A program made the position numbers and the translations under genes. A stretch of 50,270 nt of DNA from an uncultured Spirochaetales bacterium (lineage in GTDB: Bacteria; Spirochaetota; Spirochaetia; Sphaerochaetales; Sphaerochaetaceae): contig CASFJV010000017.1 of NCBI GenBank assembly GCA_949295125.1, forward strand, positions 1 through 50,270. The letters run 5' to 3'. Below, in pieces: positions 17,225 to 25,087 of the stretch. Within the stretch, counting starts at the first letter, position 1; every line of letters begins with the position of its first letter. Under the pieces are notes generated by a model that saw only the letters and a list, made by a program, of their open reading frames with translations, was not told the origin of the DNA and did not search any database.

Positions 17225-18126
17225 CAGAATACCCCCTTTTCAATATCGCGGAACATCCGGTCCACAGTCTCAATAAGAACTTTCCTGTGCTCTTCGCTTT
17301 CAAGCGTACAGAGAGGAAGGCGGAAAATCTCCCTGCAGTGCCCCGCATATGCCATTGCCACCTTGATGGGTATCGGATTTGTTTCGATAAAGCATAAGCT
17401 GAAGAAATCCCTGAACCATGAGGCATATCTTCCAGCCTCATCAAAATTCCCATCCAGGGCACTGTGAACAAGCCTCTCCATCTGGCGGGGAAACAGGTTG
17501 GAGGCTACTGATATCACCCCATCTCCCCCCATCCTTATGACATCAAGGGCGATGTTGTCATCACCTGAGAGAACGGAAAAGCCTTCACTGCTTTTATTGA
17601 TTACATCCTCAATCTGGGCCAGGTTCCCGCTGGCTTCCTTAACCGCAACAATATTCCTGCAGTCGCTTGCAAGCCTTATGAGAGTCTCTGTCTCCAGGTT
17701 CACTCCGGTCCTGCCCTTTATGTTGTAAAGTATGCATGGGACAGAGACACTGTCCGCAATTGCCTTGAAGTGCTGGTAGAGACCAAGCTGTGTCGGCTTG
17801 TTGTAATAAGGGTTCACAAGCAGGATTGCATCAACTCCTGCATCCTCTGCATGCTGGCTCAGCCTTATTGCCTCATGGGTCGCATTGCTTCCTGTTCCCG
17901 CTATCACAGGAACCCTTCCAGCGGCATATTTTATTGTCTTTGCTATCACACGGTCATGCTCCTCATGCGAGAGTGTCGGACTTTCTCCGGTAGTCCCACA
18001 TGGCACAAGGCCATCAATAGCGCTATCTATCTGGAAATTGACCAGGCGCTCTAATGCCGCATAGTCGACTGTATTATACTCTGTAAATGGAGTTATCAAT
18101 GCCGTATAAACACCTTTGAATTCCAT
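17224..18126 (-). CDS. dapA: 4-hydroxy-tetrahydrodipicolinate synthase
   Basis: A 300-residue TIM-barrel lyase joining pyruvate to aspartate semialdehyde. Visible residues: Thr45-Thr46 in CGTTGESPTL, Tyr108 in NPYYNKP, Tyr134 in YNIKGRTG and the Schiff-base Lys163 in VAVKEASGN. Length is typical. It follows dapB after three bases in the lysine operon. Confidence 0.96.
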   Translation of the reverse strand: MEFKGVYTALITPFTEYNTVDYAALERLVNFQIDSAIDGLVPCGTTGESPTLSHEEHDRVIAKTIKYAAGRVPVIAGTGSNATHEAIRLSQHAEDAGVDAILLVNPYYNKPTQLGLYQHFKAIADSVSVPCILYNIKGRTGVNLETETLIRLASDCRNIVAVKEASGNLAQIEDVINKSSEGFSVLSGDDNIALDVIRMGGDGVISVASNLFPRQMERLVHSALDGNFDEAGRYASWFRDFFSLCFIETNPIPIKVAMAYAGHCREIFRLPLCTLESEEHRKVLIETVDRMFRDIEKGVF

Positions 18127-18129
18127 GCC

Positions 18130-18885
18130 TCATACTCCTAAATAATCTGAAATGAAATCGTCCATAGTGAAAAAGCCCTTTCTCCCGTAAATCCAGGAGG
18201 CAGCCCTTACAGCCCCTTCAGCAAAGCCATTCCTGCTTCTTGCCGTATGCCTGAGCTCTATTGTGTCTGCATCTGAGTCAAATATGACAGCATGCTCTCC
18301 AACTGTGCTTCCAAGCCTCATTGAAGAGAGCTGAAGCTCATCCGGGCTTATCATGCCATCGCTGTTTCCGAAAAGCACCCTCTTTTTCCTGTCCATGTTT
18401 TCCATGATGATATCCTTGAGCATCAGCGCCGTTGCAGAAGGAGAGTCCTTCTTCATCCTGTGGTGGACCTCAGAAATGGCAACATCATAGCTGTCGATAC
18501 CGTTCATCAGGGCTGAAAGGTATCCTGCTGCCTTCATAAGGACTGCAACGCCTAGTGAAAAATTCCCTGACACTATGACCGAGCATCCAAGAGCAGAGAG
18601 CTCTGACCTCACCTCGCTAAGCATGTCATACCATCCGGTTGTACCTATGACAGCACTCACTCCTGCCTCTGCATAGAATCTCATATTCCCTGCAACTGCA
18701 GAAGGAATTGAGAAGTCAATTGCAACATCAGTATGCTCCACATCAATCTCCTCAGCAGTCTTTCCGCTGATTATTATGTCATCAATAAACGGATCGATAA
18801 TCGAAGTGACAGTGTGCCCGGCACTGATGGCTGCCTGCCTTACCATCTTTCCCATTTTTCCGTATCCAACAATTGCTATATTCAT
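18130..18885 (-). CDS. dapB: 4-hydroxy-tetrahydrodipicolinate reductase
   Basis: A 251-residue NAD(P)H reductase. It has the Rossmann start IVGYGKMGKMV, the GTTGW loop, and the substrate motif EVHHRMKKDSPSATAL, in which the His pair and Lys are the catalytic residues. It is the first gene of the six-gene operon dapB-dapA-dapL-lysA-ybgC-nrdG, with GGAGG shortly before its ATG. Twin palindromes at its promoter suggest regulation by an unknown repressor. Confidence 0.95.
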   Translation of the reverse strand: MNIAIVGYGKMGKMVRQAAISAGHTVTSIIDPFIDDIIISGKTAEEIDVEHTDVAIDFSIPSAVAGNMRFYAEAGVSAVIGTTGWYDMLSEVRSELSALGCSVIVSGNFSLGVAVLMKAAGYLSALMNGIDSYDVAISEVHHRMKKDSPSATALMLKDIIMENMDRKKRVLFGNSDGMISPDELQLSSMRLGSTVGEHAVIFDSDADTIELRHTARSRNGFAEGAVRAASWIYGRKGFFTMDDFISDYLGV

Positions 18886-18918
18886 TTTCCCTCCAGGAAA
18901 AGAATAGCAAAAATAAAA

Positions 18919-18956
18919 ACATAATGTCTATATTAAAACATAATGTTTTTATTATA
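18919..18956 (-). promoter_or_regulatory. dapB promoter -10 and twin ACATAATGT palindromes
   Basis: The minus-strand -10 TATAAT lies at 18951-18956, with a weak -35 (TCCATA, 18974-18979) 17 bp upstream. Just downstream of the -10 are two copies of the odd palindrome ACATAATGT (18919-18927 and 18938-18946) exactly 19 bp apart. The second is extended to AAAACAT-A-ATGTTTT. Two evenly spaced copies over the transcription start look like a repressor site. The regulator is unknown. Confidence 0.55.
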
Positions 18957-18966
18957 ACAATTTTCT

Positions 18967-18996
18967 TTGGCTATATGGACAATATATGTCTACAAT
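18967..18996 (+). promoter_or_regulatory. Promoter of the orphan gene at 19027
   Basis: TTGGCT (18967-18972) and TACAAT (18991-18996) are 18 bp apart on the plus strand, giving a leader of about 25 nt. It is back-to-back with the dapB promoter, so the palindromes at 18919-18946 lie behind it. Confidence 0.5.
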
Positions 18997-19026
18997 ATCC
19001 GCTTAAACTGTAAAAAAGGAGGAATA

Positions 19027-19419
19027 ATGAGAAGAATTCCGATATACAGTTATATTTCAACAGCTAGTCTCATGATCAGGGGAAGATATGGATCCATGGC
19101 AATAGACAGGACTGAATACCAGCTCTACCTCGATAAGTTCTTTTCCAATGCGGATGATATCAGCAATGCTGTTTGCGGCATTGAAAAAGAAATTGGAAAG
19201 CTTGAGAGGTACTACAGGAACATCAGCGGCAAGAATTATGAGCTGAATATAAGCGGGCCAATCTATGACACATATTTAAACAGGATGGGAAAGGAGGAAG
19301 AGTTCAGCATTGCTGAAAGCCTTTACAGGATCATTGAATTCTATACGCGCTTCCTGATAATCCTGGGCATCATTGAAATTGATGGAAGCAGGCAGAAACC
19401 GTTCTGCCTTACTGCCTAA
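19027..19419 (+). CDS. Hypothetical protein, no recognised family
   Basis: A 130-residue protein I do not recognise. The ATG at 19027 is chosen because AAGGAGG lies seven bases upstream; reading further upstream would run into the promoter. Sequence features: an N-terminal RRIPIYSYISTASLMIRGRYG stretch, a central charged helical part (GIEKEIGKLERYYRNISGK), and a hydrophobic C-terminal helix (FYTRFLIILGIIEIDG) that may pack in the core rather than span a membrane. It has one cysteine near the middle and one near the end. It is a single-gene unit, divergent from the lysine operon and convergent with topB. Codon use and base composition resemble its neighbours. Confidence 0.75.
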   Translation: MRRIPIYSYISTASLMIRGRYGSMAIDRTEYQLYLDKFFSNADDISNAVCGIEKEIGKLERYYRNISGKNYELNISGPIYDTYLNRMGKEEEFSIAESLYRIIEFYTRFLIILGIIEIDGSRQKPFCLTA

Positions 19420-19422
19420 AAA

Positions 19423-19448
19423 ATCCTTAGCCCGCTAAGGCTAAGGAT
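19423..19448 (-). terminator. Terminator of topB
   Basis: A perfect 10-bp stem ATCCTTAGCC/GGCTAAGGAT with a six-base loop lies just after the topB stop; on the minus strand it is followed by TTTTTT. On the plus strand the same stem ends the orphan gene but lacks a good T-run. Confidence 0.85.
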
Positions 19449-19455
19449 CATTCAG

Positions 19456-21675
19456 CTATTTCCTCTTTTTCCTCTTATCTTCTTCTGCCCTTTTCTGGCT
19501 TTTCAGGAAGAAGTCAGCCATTGTTCCGCCAGAATAAAGCGGAGCTTCCTTCTCCTTTGCTTTCACTCCGTTCGGCCTCTCTTGCCTGAACTGCTTCTTT
19601 GAAGGCCTGACAACCTCGATTTTTGTCTCATACACCTTCTTCGGAAGCTGTGCTGCGCTCTTCTTTATAACGAGGCGGACTTTTCCATCTGCTGTATGGG
19701 GAGACACTTTCTTAAGTGTTACTCCAGTGCTGATAGGGACTTTGACCTCCTTTTCCTCATACTGGCAGGAAAGCTTCTGGCAGATGTAATGGATGGATCC
19801 ATCGCTGTCTTCTGCCCTCATCATCATCTCTCCGCAGTACGGGCATTTCTTCCCATCTGAAAACACAGGTTCAAACTTGAGGCTGCTATGCTCAACTTCG
19901 CTCACAAGATCAGAAGCCATCCTCTTGATATCGCGGATGAACTGGTCCTTGTCCTCCTTTCCCTTGCTGATCTTCTCAAGCCTTCCCTCCCAGTTTCCGG
20001 TAAGTTCCGGGGATCTCAGCACAAGTGGACTCAGCCTTACGACTTCCCTTCCCTTCGGAGTTGGAACAAGGTATTTCCCATCCCTGACGATATACCTGTT
20101 CTGAAGAAGCTTCTCGATCATGTCTGCCCTTGTTGCAGGGGTTCCAAGGCCATTTGCAAGATTGCCTTTAATCTCCTTGTCATCCACAAAGCGTCCTGCA
20201 TGCTCCATTGCAGAGAGGAGTGTTGCATCCGTATAACGCTCCGGAGGTGTTGTTGCACTCTTCTTGACCTTGACGCCCTTAAGCTCAACCTCATCCCCTT
20301 CCTTCATTGCCCTGAGGCCGAAAGAACTCTCATCATCGTCCAGCAGAGTTGCCGCACTTTTCAGTCCGGCTGCCTCCGCAACATTCCTGTAGCCCTTCTT
20401 TACTGGCAGCGTCAGCCTGGTCTTGAATATCTTTCCTTCCACATCTATTTCTGCCGTAGTCGTGTTATAGACATAATTCTGGCTGATAACTTCCAGGAAT
20501 CTCATGGCGATAAGCTGCCACAGCTCCCTTTCTTCCTTGCTCAGCTTAGACTCATCAACCTTCTGTTCTGTAGGTATTATTGCATGGTGGTCAGATACAA
20601 GATCGTTATTCACGAACCTTGGATTATTCTCTACATAACCTGAGAGGAGGTATTCATCTGCAACACGGGAGAATACGGTATTCCTGAGAGCCTCGATCCT
20701 TTCTCTTAGTGTCGGCACAATATCTTCAGTGATATAGCGCGAGTCAGTCCTTGGGTAAGTCACGATCTTATGGATCTCATAAAGGCGCTGGAGGGTATCA
20801 AGGGTCTCTTTTGCAGAGAAGCCAAGATTTATGTTCGCATCCCTCTGCAGCTCAGTTAGATCATATGCCTGTGGAACCAGGTCCTCTTTTTCCTCACTCT
20901 TCATACTCCTTATGATGCCTTTCCTGTCCTTCCAGGATCCAAGCTCAGAGGCAAGATCATCATCAGTGAACCTTACTGAATTCTCTTGCGGATAGTAGGA
21001 AGCGGCAAAGAGTCCGAAGTTTCCCCTTGCAGAGTAATAATAAGAGCCAAGGAACTCATCCCTCTCATCCTCCCTTTTTGTCATCAGGGCAAGGGTCGGA
21101 GTCTGGACGCGTCCAGCAGAGAGCTTTGCATCATAGTAGCATGTGAGGGCTCTTGTGACGTTCATTCCGACATACCAGTCAGCAGCAGCCCTGCACTCTG
21201 CCGCATTGTAGAGGTTATCATAATCTGATGCAGGCCTGAGGGAGGCAAAACCTTCAAGGATTGCCTTTTCTGTCTGGCTTGAAATCCAGAGGCGCTCACA
21301 TTTTCCCTCATATCCGGCTTTCTTCAGTATCCAGCGTGCAACAAGTTCCCCTTCCCTTCCTGCATCAGTTGCAATGACAACTGATGAGATGTCATCACGC
21401 TTCAAAAGTGCATTGATGACCTCAAACTGTTCCTTTGTCTCATCTATGATCTTTTCATCAAGGCTCTCCGGAAGCATGGGAAGATCAGAGAGCCTCCATC
21501 TCTTATACTTCTCATCATAGTGGCTTGGATCCTCAAGCTCCACCAGGTGTCCTAAAGCCCATGTAACAACATATTCCTTTCCTTCGATATATCCGTTTTC
21601 CCGGATATTGGAACCAATGGTTTTGGCTATTTCACGCCCAACCGACGGCTTTTCAGCAATTACTAGTTTTTTCAT
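19456..21675 (-). CDS. topB: DNA topoisomerase III (type IA)
   Basis: A 739-residue type IA topoisomerase. The Toprim domain opens MKKLVIAEKPSVGREIA and includes ATDAGREGELVARWIL; the catalytic tyrosine is in TYPRTDSRYI. After the core comes one zinc-ribbon-like unit (CPYCGEMMM, then CQKLSCQ) and a basic tail ending KRKKRK. It relaxes and decatenates DNA. The start at 21675 has no Shine-Dalgarno; a good promoter sits with its -10 only nine bases before the ATG, which suggests a nearly leaderless mRNA. Single-gene unit with its own terminator. Confidence 0.95.
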   Translation of the reverse strand: MKKLVIAEKPSVGREIAKTIGSNIRENGYIEGKEYVVTWALGHLVELEDPSHYDEKYKRWRLSDLPMLPESLDEKIIDETKEQFEVINALLKRDDISSVVIATDAGREGELVARWILKKAGYEGKCERLWISSQTEKAILEGFASLRPASDYDNLYNAAECRAAADWYVGMNVTRALTCYYDAKLSAGRVQTPTLALMTKREDERDEFLGSYYYSARGNFGLFAASYYPQENSVRFTDDDLASELGSWKDRKGIIRSMKSEEKEDLVPQAYDLTELQRDANINLGFSAKETLDTLQRLYEIHKIVTYPRTDSRYITEDIVPTLRERIEALRNTVFSRVADEYLLSGYVENNPRFVNNDLVSDHHAIIPTEQKVDESKLSKEERELWQLIAMRFLEVISQNYVYNTTTAEIDVEGKIFKTRLTLPVKKGYRNVAEAAGLKSAATLLDDDESSFGLRAMKEGDEVELKGVKVKKSATTPPERYTDATLLSAMEHAGRFVDDKEIKGNLANGLGTPATRADMIEKLLQNRYIVRDGKYLVPTPKGREVVRLSPLVLRSPELTGNWEGRLEKISKGKEDKDQFIRDIKRMASDLVSEVEHSSLKFEPVFSDGKKCPYCGEMMMRAEDSDGSIHYICQKLSCQYEEKEVKVPISTGVTLKKVSPHTADGKVRLVIKKSAAQLPKKVYETKIEVVRPSKKQFRQERPNGVKAKEKEAPLYSGGTMADFFLKSQKRAEEDKRKKRK

Positions 21676-21684
21676 ACCGCTGAA

Positions 21685-21714
21685 AGTATAAGGAAAAATA
21701 TGGAGATTTAGCAA
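21685..21714 (-). promoter_or_regulatory. topB promoter, very close to the start codon
   Basis: TTGCTA (21709-21714) and TATACT (21685-21690) with an 18-bp spacer. Only nine bases separate the -10 from the ATG at 21675, so the transcript would begin about 2-3 nt before it. Confidence 0.65.
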
Positions 21715-21754
21715 GTTTAAGCACAAATCTCTTTTTCTGTGTTACCTTATATCC

Positions 21755-22132
21755 ATGTACTGTAAATACTGCGGAAAGGAAATCACAGATGATGCAATAT
21801 TCTGCCCATCATGCGGAAAGAGGCAGGATGGATACGTAGGAAAAAGGGAAAAGAGCAAGGTTGCATCTGGGCTTCTTGCCCTGTTTCTTGGCCCTCTTGG
21901 GCTGCATAATTTCTATCTTGGATATACAAGAAGAGGGCTGGTACAGCTGCTTTTGCCTATAGCCACGTTCATCATGATGCTCATAAGCATTATCCCAGGC
22001 GGATACATTTTCGTTTTCTGCACCATACTTTTTCCTCTTACACTGCTCCTTGTATGGCTATGGGGTGTAATTGAGGCTATACTCATATTCATGGGAAAGA
22101 TCAGGGACAGCGATGGATCTGATCTGGTTTAG
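21755..22132 (+). CDS. Zinc-ribbon TM2 domain membrane protein (copy 1)
   Basis: A 125-residue protein: an N-terminal zinc ribbon with cysteines 3, 6, 17 and 20 (CKYCGKE then FCPSCG), a basic linker, and a TM2 domain (about residues 37-115) containing the GPLGLHNFYLGYTRRGLVQL signature and two or more membrane helices. TM2 proteins are widespread and of unclear function. The start lacks a Shine-Dalgarno; a TACCTT hexamer lies six bases upstream. A paralogue follows nine bases downstream with a strong AGGAGG. Compared with copy 2 it has a longer middle hydrophobic part (LPIATFIMMLISIIPGGYIF). Confidence 0.9.
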   Translation: MYCKYCGKEITDDAIFCPSCGKRQDGYVGKREKSKVASGLLALFLGPLGLHNFYLGYTRRGLVQLLLPIATFIMMLISIIPGGYIFVFCTILFPLTLLLVWLWGVIEAILIFMGKIRDSDGSDLV

Positions 22133-22140
22133 GAGGATGC

Positions 22141-22467
22141 ATGTTCTGTAAAAACTGCGGGAAAGAAATCAATGATGATGCCTCGTTCTGTCCATACTGC
22201 GGGACAAGGCAGGGTATTGGAAGAAATGAGAAAAGCAGCAGAAGCCTGCTTGCAGCCGGACTTCTGGCCTTTTTCCTTGGAAGCCTTGGAATACATAATT
22301 TTTACCTTGGATACACAGCAAAAGGGGTTATACAGCTGCTTCTGACTGTCATAGGATGGGTCATTTTCGGCATTGGTCCGATCATAAGCGGAATCTGGGC
22401 ATTCATAGAAGCAATACTCATTTTCATGGGGCGAATTCAGGACAGTGATGGAAAAAGCCTCAGATAG
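22141..22467 (+). CDS. Zinc-ribbon TM2 domain membrane protein (copy 2)
   Basis: A 108-residue paralogue of the preceding gene: cysteines in CKNCGKE and FCPYCGT, then the TM2 signature GSLGIHNFYLGYTAKGVIQLL and a second helix ending AILIFMGRIQDSDG, nearly identical to copy 1's AILIFMGKIRDSDG end. The pair arose by tandem duplication, and both halves are under constraint. AGGAGG sits seven bases before the ATG, so translation is leader-dependent, unlike copy 1. Function unknown; the zinc ribbon may sense or bind partners at the cytoplasmic face. Confidence 0.9.
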   Translation: MFCKNCGKEINDDASFCPYCGTRQGIGRNEKSSRSLLAAGLLAFFLGSLGIHNFYLGYTAKGVIQLLLTVIGWVIFGIGPIISGIWAFIEAILIFMGRIQDSDGKSLR

Positions 22468-22491
22468 CTCTTCATTTTGTCCTAAATTCAA

Positions 22492-22520
22492 TTGCAATTG
22501 CCTTTAATTGAGTTTATAAT
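22492..22520 (+). promoter_or_regulatory. Ferredoxin promoter
   Basis: TTGCAA (22492-22497) and a perfect TATAAT (22515-22520) with a 17-bp spacer, about 30 bp before the ferredoxin start, with GGAG in the leader. One of the best promoters in the window, consistent with high expression. Confidence 0.75.
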
Positions 22521-22550
22521 TCAGATATCTAAAAAGATAGGAGATTTACT

Positions 22551-22718
22551 ATGGCTTACAAGATCACAGACACATGTGTAGCATGTGGAACATGCCAGGG
22601 TGAGTGCCCAGTTGGAGCTATCAGCGAAGGCGACATCTATTCAATCGATCCAGATACTTGCATCTCTTGCGGAACATGCGCAAGCGTATGCCCAACAGGA
22701 GCAATTGAAGAGGCTTAA
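22551..22718 (+). CDS. 2[4Fe-4S] ferredoxin, clostridial type
   Basis: A 55-residue ferredoxin with two complete cluster motifs: CVACGTCQGECP (cysteines 9, 12, 15, 19) and CISCGTCASVCP (37, 40, 43, 47), separated by the usual short hairpin. The first half is internally repeated in the second (PVGAI and PTGAI after each motif). It carries low-potential electrons for anaerobic redox enzymes such as hydrogenase or pyruvate:ferredoxin oxidoreductase; which partner is not shown by the neighbours. It is monocistronic, with a strong promoter and a strong terminator, and GGAG about nine bases before the ATG. Confidence 0.97.
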   Translation: MAYKITDTCVACGTCQGECPVGAISEGDIYSIDPDTCISCGTCASVCPTGAIEEA

Positions 22719-22738
22719 TAAGGATTGTATCCTTTTTC

Positions 22739-22766
22739 TTGGGTAGAGGAATCTACCCAATTTTTT
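22739..22766 (+). terminator. Ferredoxin terminator
   Basis: Perfect 9-bp stem TTGGGTAGA/TCTACCCAA with a GGAA loop, followed by TTTTTT at 22761-22766. Confidence 0.93.
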
Positions 22767-22803
22767 ATGTCATGACAACTCTTTTATGTTACTATTCTGA
22801 ACT

Positions 22804-24216
22804 ATGAATGACGGCTATCTAAGCGAGAAGGTATTTCACGTTTCAGAACTCTGCCAGATACTAAAAGGGACAGTTGCTGAAATGTTCTACGGCCTGAGCG
22901 TCGAAGGTGAAATATGCAATTTCAAATCAAACCAGTCAAGGCACTGGTATTTCTCCATAAAGGACAAGGATGGAAGCATGCTCAACTGCACATGCTTTGC
23001 AGGCTCCAACTGGCGCCTGGAGAAGCCTGAGAACGGAGACTATGTGATACTCAAAGGTTCCCTTTCCTTCTGGCCAAAGGGAGGCTCACTGAGCTTCAAT
23101 GCAGAGAACATAGAGAAAAAAGGCGAAGGGGATCTGCGCGCAGAGATTGAAAAGAGAAGAGCCTATTACAGGAGCCTTGGCTATTTTGACGATGAGAGGA
23201 AGAGGGAAATACCGAAAGAGATCAAGACAATCGGAATCGTCACAAGCGCAGAGGGTGCAGTCATCCATGACATAATGAATGTGACAAGAAGGAGGGCTCC
23301 TGGAATTGACCTACTTCTCTTTCCTTCCCTTGTCCAGGGAAAAGGGGCTGAGCTTTCCATAGCAAAGCGCATAAGGCAGGCAAATAATTTTGCCTGCTGC
23401 GATGTACTGATTGTGGCAAGAGGGGGAGGAAGCGAAGAGGACCTTGCACCGTACTCATCGAGTGAGGTCATAGAGGCTATCCATAACAGCTTCATCCCTG
23501 TAGTAAGTGCAGTCGGCCATGACTCAGACTTTCCCCTTTCAGATTTCGCAGCGGACTTAAGGGCCCCCACCCCATCAGCAGCAGCTGAAATACTCACAGA
23601 AAGCTACTACAGCAGAAGGATGGCCCTTCAAACGATGGAAGATGACATAAAAGATGAAATGCTTTCCATCATTCAGAAAAAGAAGATGGAAATGCTGAAG
23701 CTGAAGACAGATGCCTCATCCATATTCCGGCGTCTTGAACGGTGCAGGGCAAGTCTTGAAAGGAGTGAGGATACAGCAAGATACCTCAGGACAAGAATGA
23801 TTGGCATCAGCTATGAAAAAGCAAACCTGGATAACATGGCAGAAAGCGCCATGCTCAGCAGGATGGGAAATGAAAAGGCCAATCTCTCAAGGCTGATTCT
23901 GGATCTTGGCATGGGAATGAAAGGAATTAGGCATAAGGCAGAGATAAGGATCAGGGGCTGCTGCTTTGAAATTGAGAAGGATGTTAAAGAGAAGGCACGG
24001 AGAAAAAGGAGCACTCTCACCCTCCTCTCCTCACGTCTGGAAGACCTCAATCCCCTCTCGATCCTTGATAGAGGATATTCCATAATTGAAAACGGTGAAG
24101 GAAAGATAGTAAAGGATGTCCGGAACATGAAGGCCGGAGAAGAAATAACAATAAGGCTTAGAGGCGGAAAAGCAAAAGCCAGAGTGGAGGAAATATGGCA
24201 TTCGAAGAAGACCTGA
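22804..24216 (+). CDS. xseA: Exodeoxyribonuclease VII large subunit
   Basis: A 470-residue nuclease subunit. The N-terminal OB fold (about 1-110, FYGLSVEGEICNFK and HWYFSIKDKDG) binds single-stranded DNA. The catalytic domain holds ARGGGSEEDLAPYSS and GHDSDFPLSDFAADLRAPTPSAAAE, followed by a long coiled coil (about 290-410) and a C-terminal LDRGYSII segment. With XseB it degrades single-stranded DNA in both directions. There is no Shine-Dalgarno before the ATG; TACTAT lies eight bases upstream, suggesting a leaderless start. xseB overlaps by 22 bases. Confidence 0.96.
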   Translation: MNDGYLSEKVFHVSELCQILKGTVAEMFYGLSVEGEICNFKSNQSRHWYFSIKDKDGSMLNCTCFAGSNWRLEKPENGDYVILKGSLSFWPKGGSLSFNAENIEKKGEGDLRAEIEKRRAYYRSLGYFDDERKREIPKEIKTIGIVTSAEGAVIHDIMNVTRRRAPGIDLLLFPSLVQGKGAELSIAKRIRQANNFACCDVLIVARGGGSEEDLAPYSSSEVIEAIHNSFIPVVSAVGHDSDFPLSDFAADLRAPTPSAAAEILTESYYSRRMALQTMEDDIKDEMLSIIQKKKMEMLKLKTDASSIFRRLERCRASLERSEDTARYLRTRMIGISYEKANLDNMAESAMLSRMGNEKANLSRLILDLGMGMKGIRHKAEIRIRGCCFEIEKDVKEKARRKRSTLTLLSSRLEDLNPLSILDRGYSIIENGEGKIVKDVRNMKAGEEITIRLRGGKAKARVEEIWHSKKT

Positions 24217-24422
24217 AAAGACTTGAGGAAATAACAGAAGAACTGAAAAAAGAAGACACACCTCTTGAAAAGGCAGTAGAACTCTATGAGGAGGCATCAA
24301 AACTGACAAAGAGCCTGAACAGGACCCTTTCGAGCCTGGAAAGGAGGATAGAGAAAGTCACAAGCCTTGATGAGTTTGAGCTTGATAAGGAAAAGATGGA
24401 AGAGGATGATGAGGAGATCTAG
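24195..24422 (+). CDS. xseB: Exodeoxyribonuclease VII small subunit
   Basis: A 75-residue helical hairpin protein starting MAFEEDLKRLEEITEELK and containing PLEKAVELYEEASKL, the family signature (usual form PLEeal..ye.G..L). It binds the XseA coiled coil in several copies. It starts 22 bases before the xseA stop with GGAGG upstream, and its 3' end overlaps the convergent pseudouridine synthase by four bases. The acidic end (EEDDEEI) is typical. Confidence 0.92.
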   Translation: MAFEEDLKRLEEITEELKKEDTPLEKAVELYEEASKLTKSLNRTLSSLERRIEKVTSLDEFELDKEKMEEDDEEI

Positions 24423-25087
24423 AGCCAGATCTCCTCTCCAAGGAATTCAAGGCCGCAGCATATGAGGCCAAAGCTTCCAGAAGCTCTGGCTCCATATAGC
24501 ACATCACCCTTTATGGGGTTTTTCGACCATGCGAGATGGCACCTTATCTGATGCCTGAATCCCCTGTCGAGGCTGATATGGAAAACGCCATCCTCAATAC
24601 GGTCAATGTGAGTGCAGTACACTGTTTCATACTCCTTGTACCTGAACTGCGTTTCTGTCAGCGGCCGGACAGATTTTGATCCCGCTCCGAATGGACGGAA
24701 CTTTGACTTGATGTCAAGGCCATTTTTAAGGACATACGGAAAAGGAGGGAATCCTTCCGCTGCTTTAGCAGTCCTTTCCGTCTCTGCCCTGTAGTGTTTC
24801 AGGAAGTTCCCATTCCTCTGCTCATAAAGGATCTTTTCATAGAATTTCTTGTTCCTTGCAGCAAGGACAAGGCCGGATGTCGGATTGTCAAGGCGGTGGA
24901 TAATCCCACCTTCCCAGCAGTTCTTTCCCATTGCCTCTTTTATTTCCGGGTAAAGGGATGATGCATATTTAAAAAGAGAGGGATGGCTTTCTCCCTCTCT
25001 CTTAAGCGGTACGCTATCTAACCCGCTCTCCTTGAAAAGGACCACAAAATCCTTTTCTTCCCTTATGACCCTAGTCCCTGTTTCCAT
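24419..25087 (-). CDS. RNA pseudouridine synthase, RluA family
   Basis: A 222-residue RluA-type enzyme with the catalytic motif GGIIHRLDNPTSGLVL (Asp67 in HRLD) and the C-terminal FRHQIRCHLA segment. It is short because it has no S4 RNA-binding domain, so it resembles the RluA/TruC end of the family. The target uridine (23S rRNA or tRNA) cannot be told from sequence. It is translationally coupled to the Bax-inhibitor gene upstream (17-base overlap) and converges with xseB. Confidence 0.88.
   Translation of the reverse strand: METGTRVIREEKDFVVLFKESGLDSVPLKREGESHPSLFKYASSLYPEIKEAMGKNCWEGGIIHRLDNPTSGLVLAARNKKFYEKILYEQRNGNFLKHYRAETERTAKAAEGFPPFPYVLKNGLDIKSKFRPFGAGSKSVRPLTETQFRYKEYETVYCTHIDRIEDGVFHISLDRGFRHQIRCHLAWSKNPIKGDVLYGARASGSFGLICCGLEFLGEEIWL

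Noticed and set aside
18886..18950. Lysine riboswitch before dapB
   Set aside because: The leader is only about 60 nt, far shorter than an L box, and AT-rich with palindromes rather than helices.
21676..21726. Longer TopB N-terminus
   Set aside because: The added residues run through the promoter; the family starts at KKLVIAEKPS.
22129..22497. Minus-strand frame opposite TM2 copy 2
   Set aside because: Composition is not protein-like and it mirrors the clear zinc-ribbon gene.
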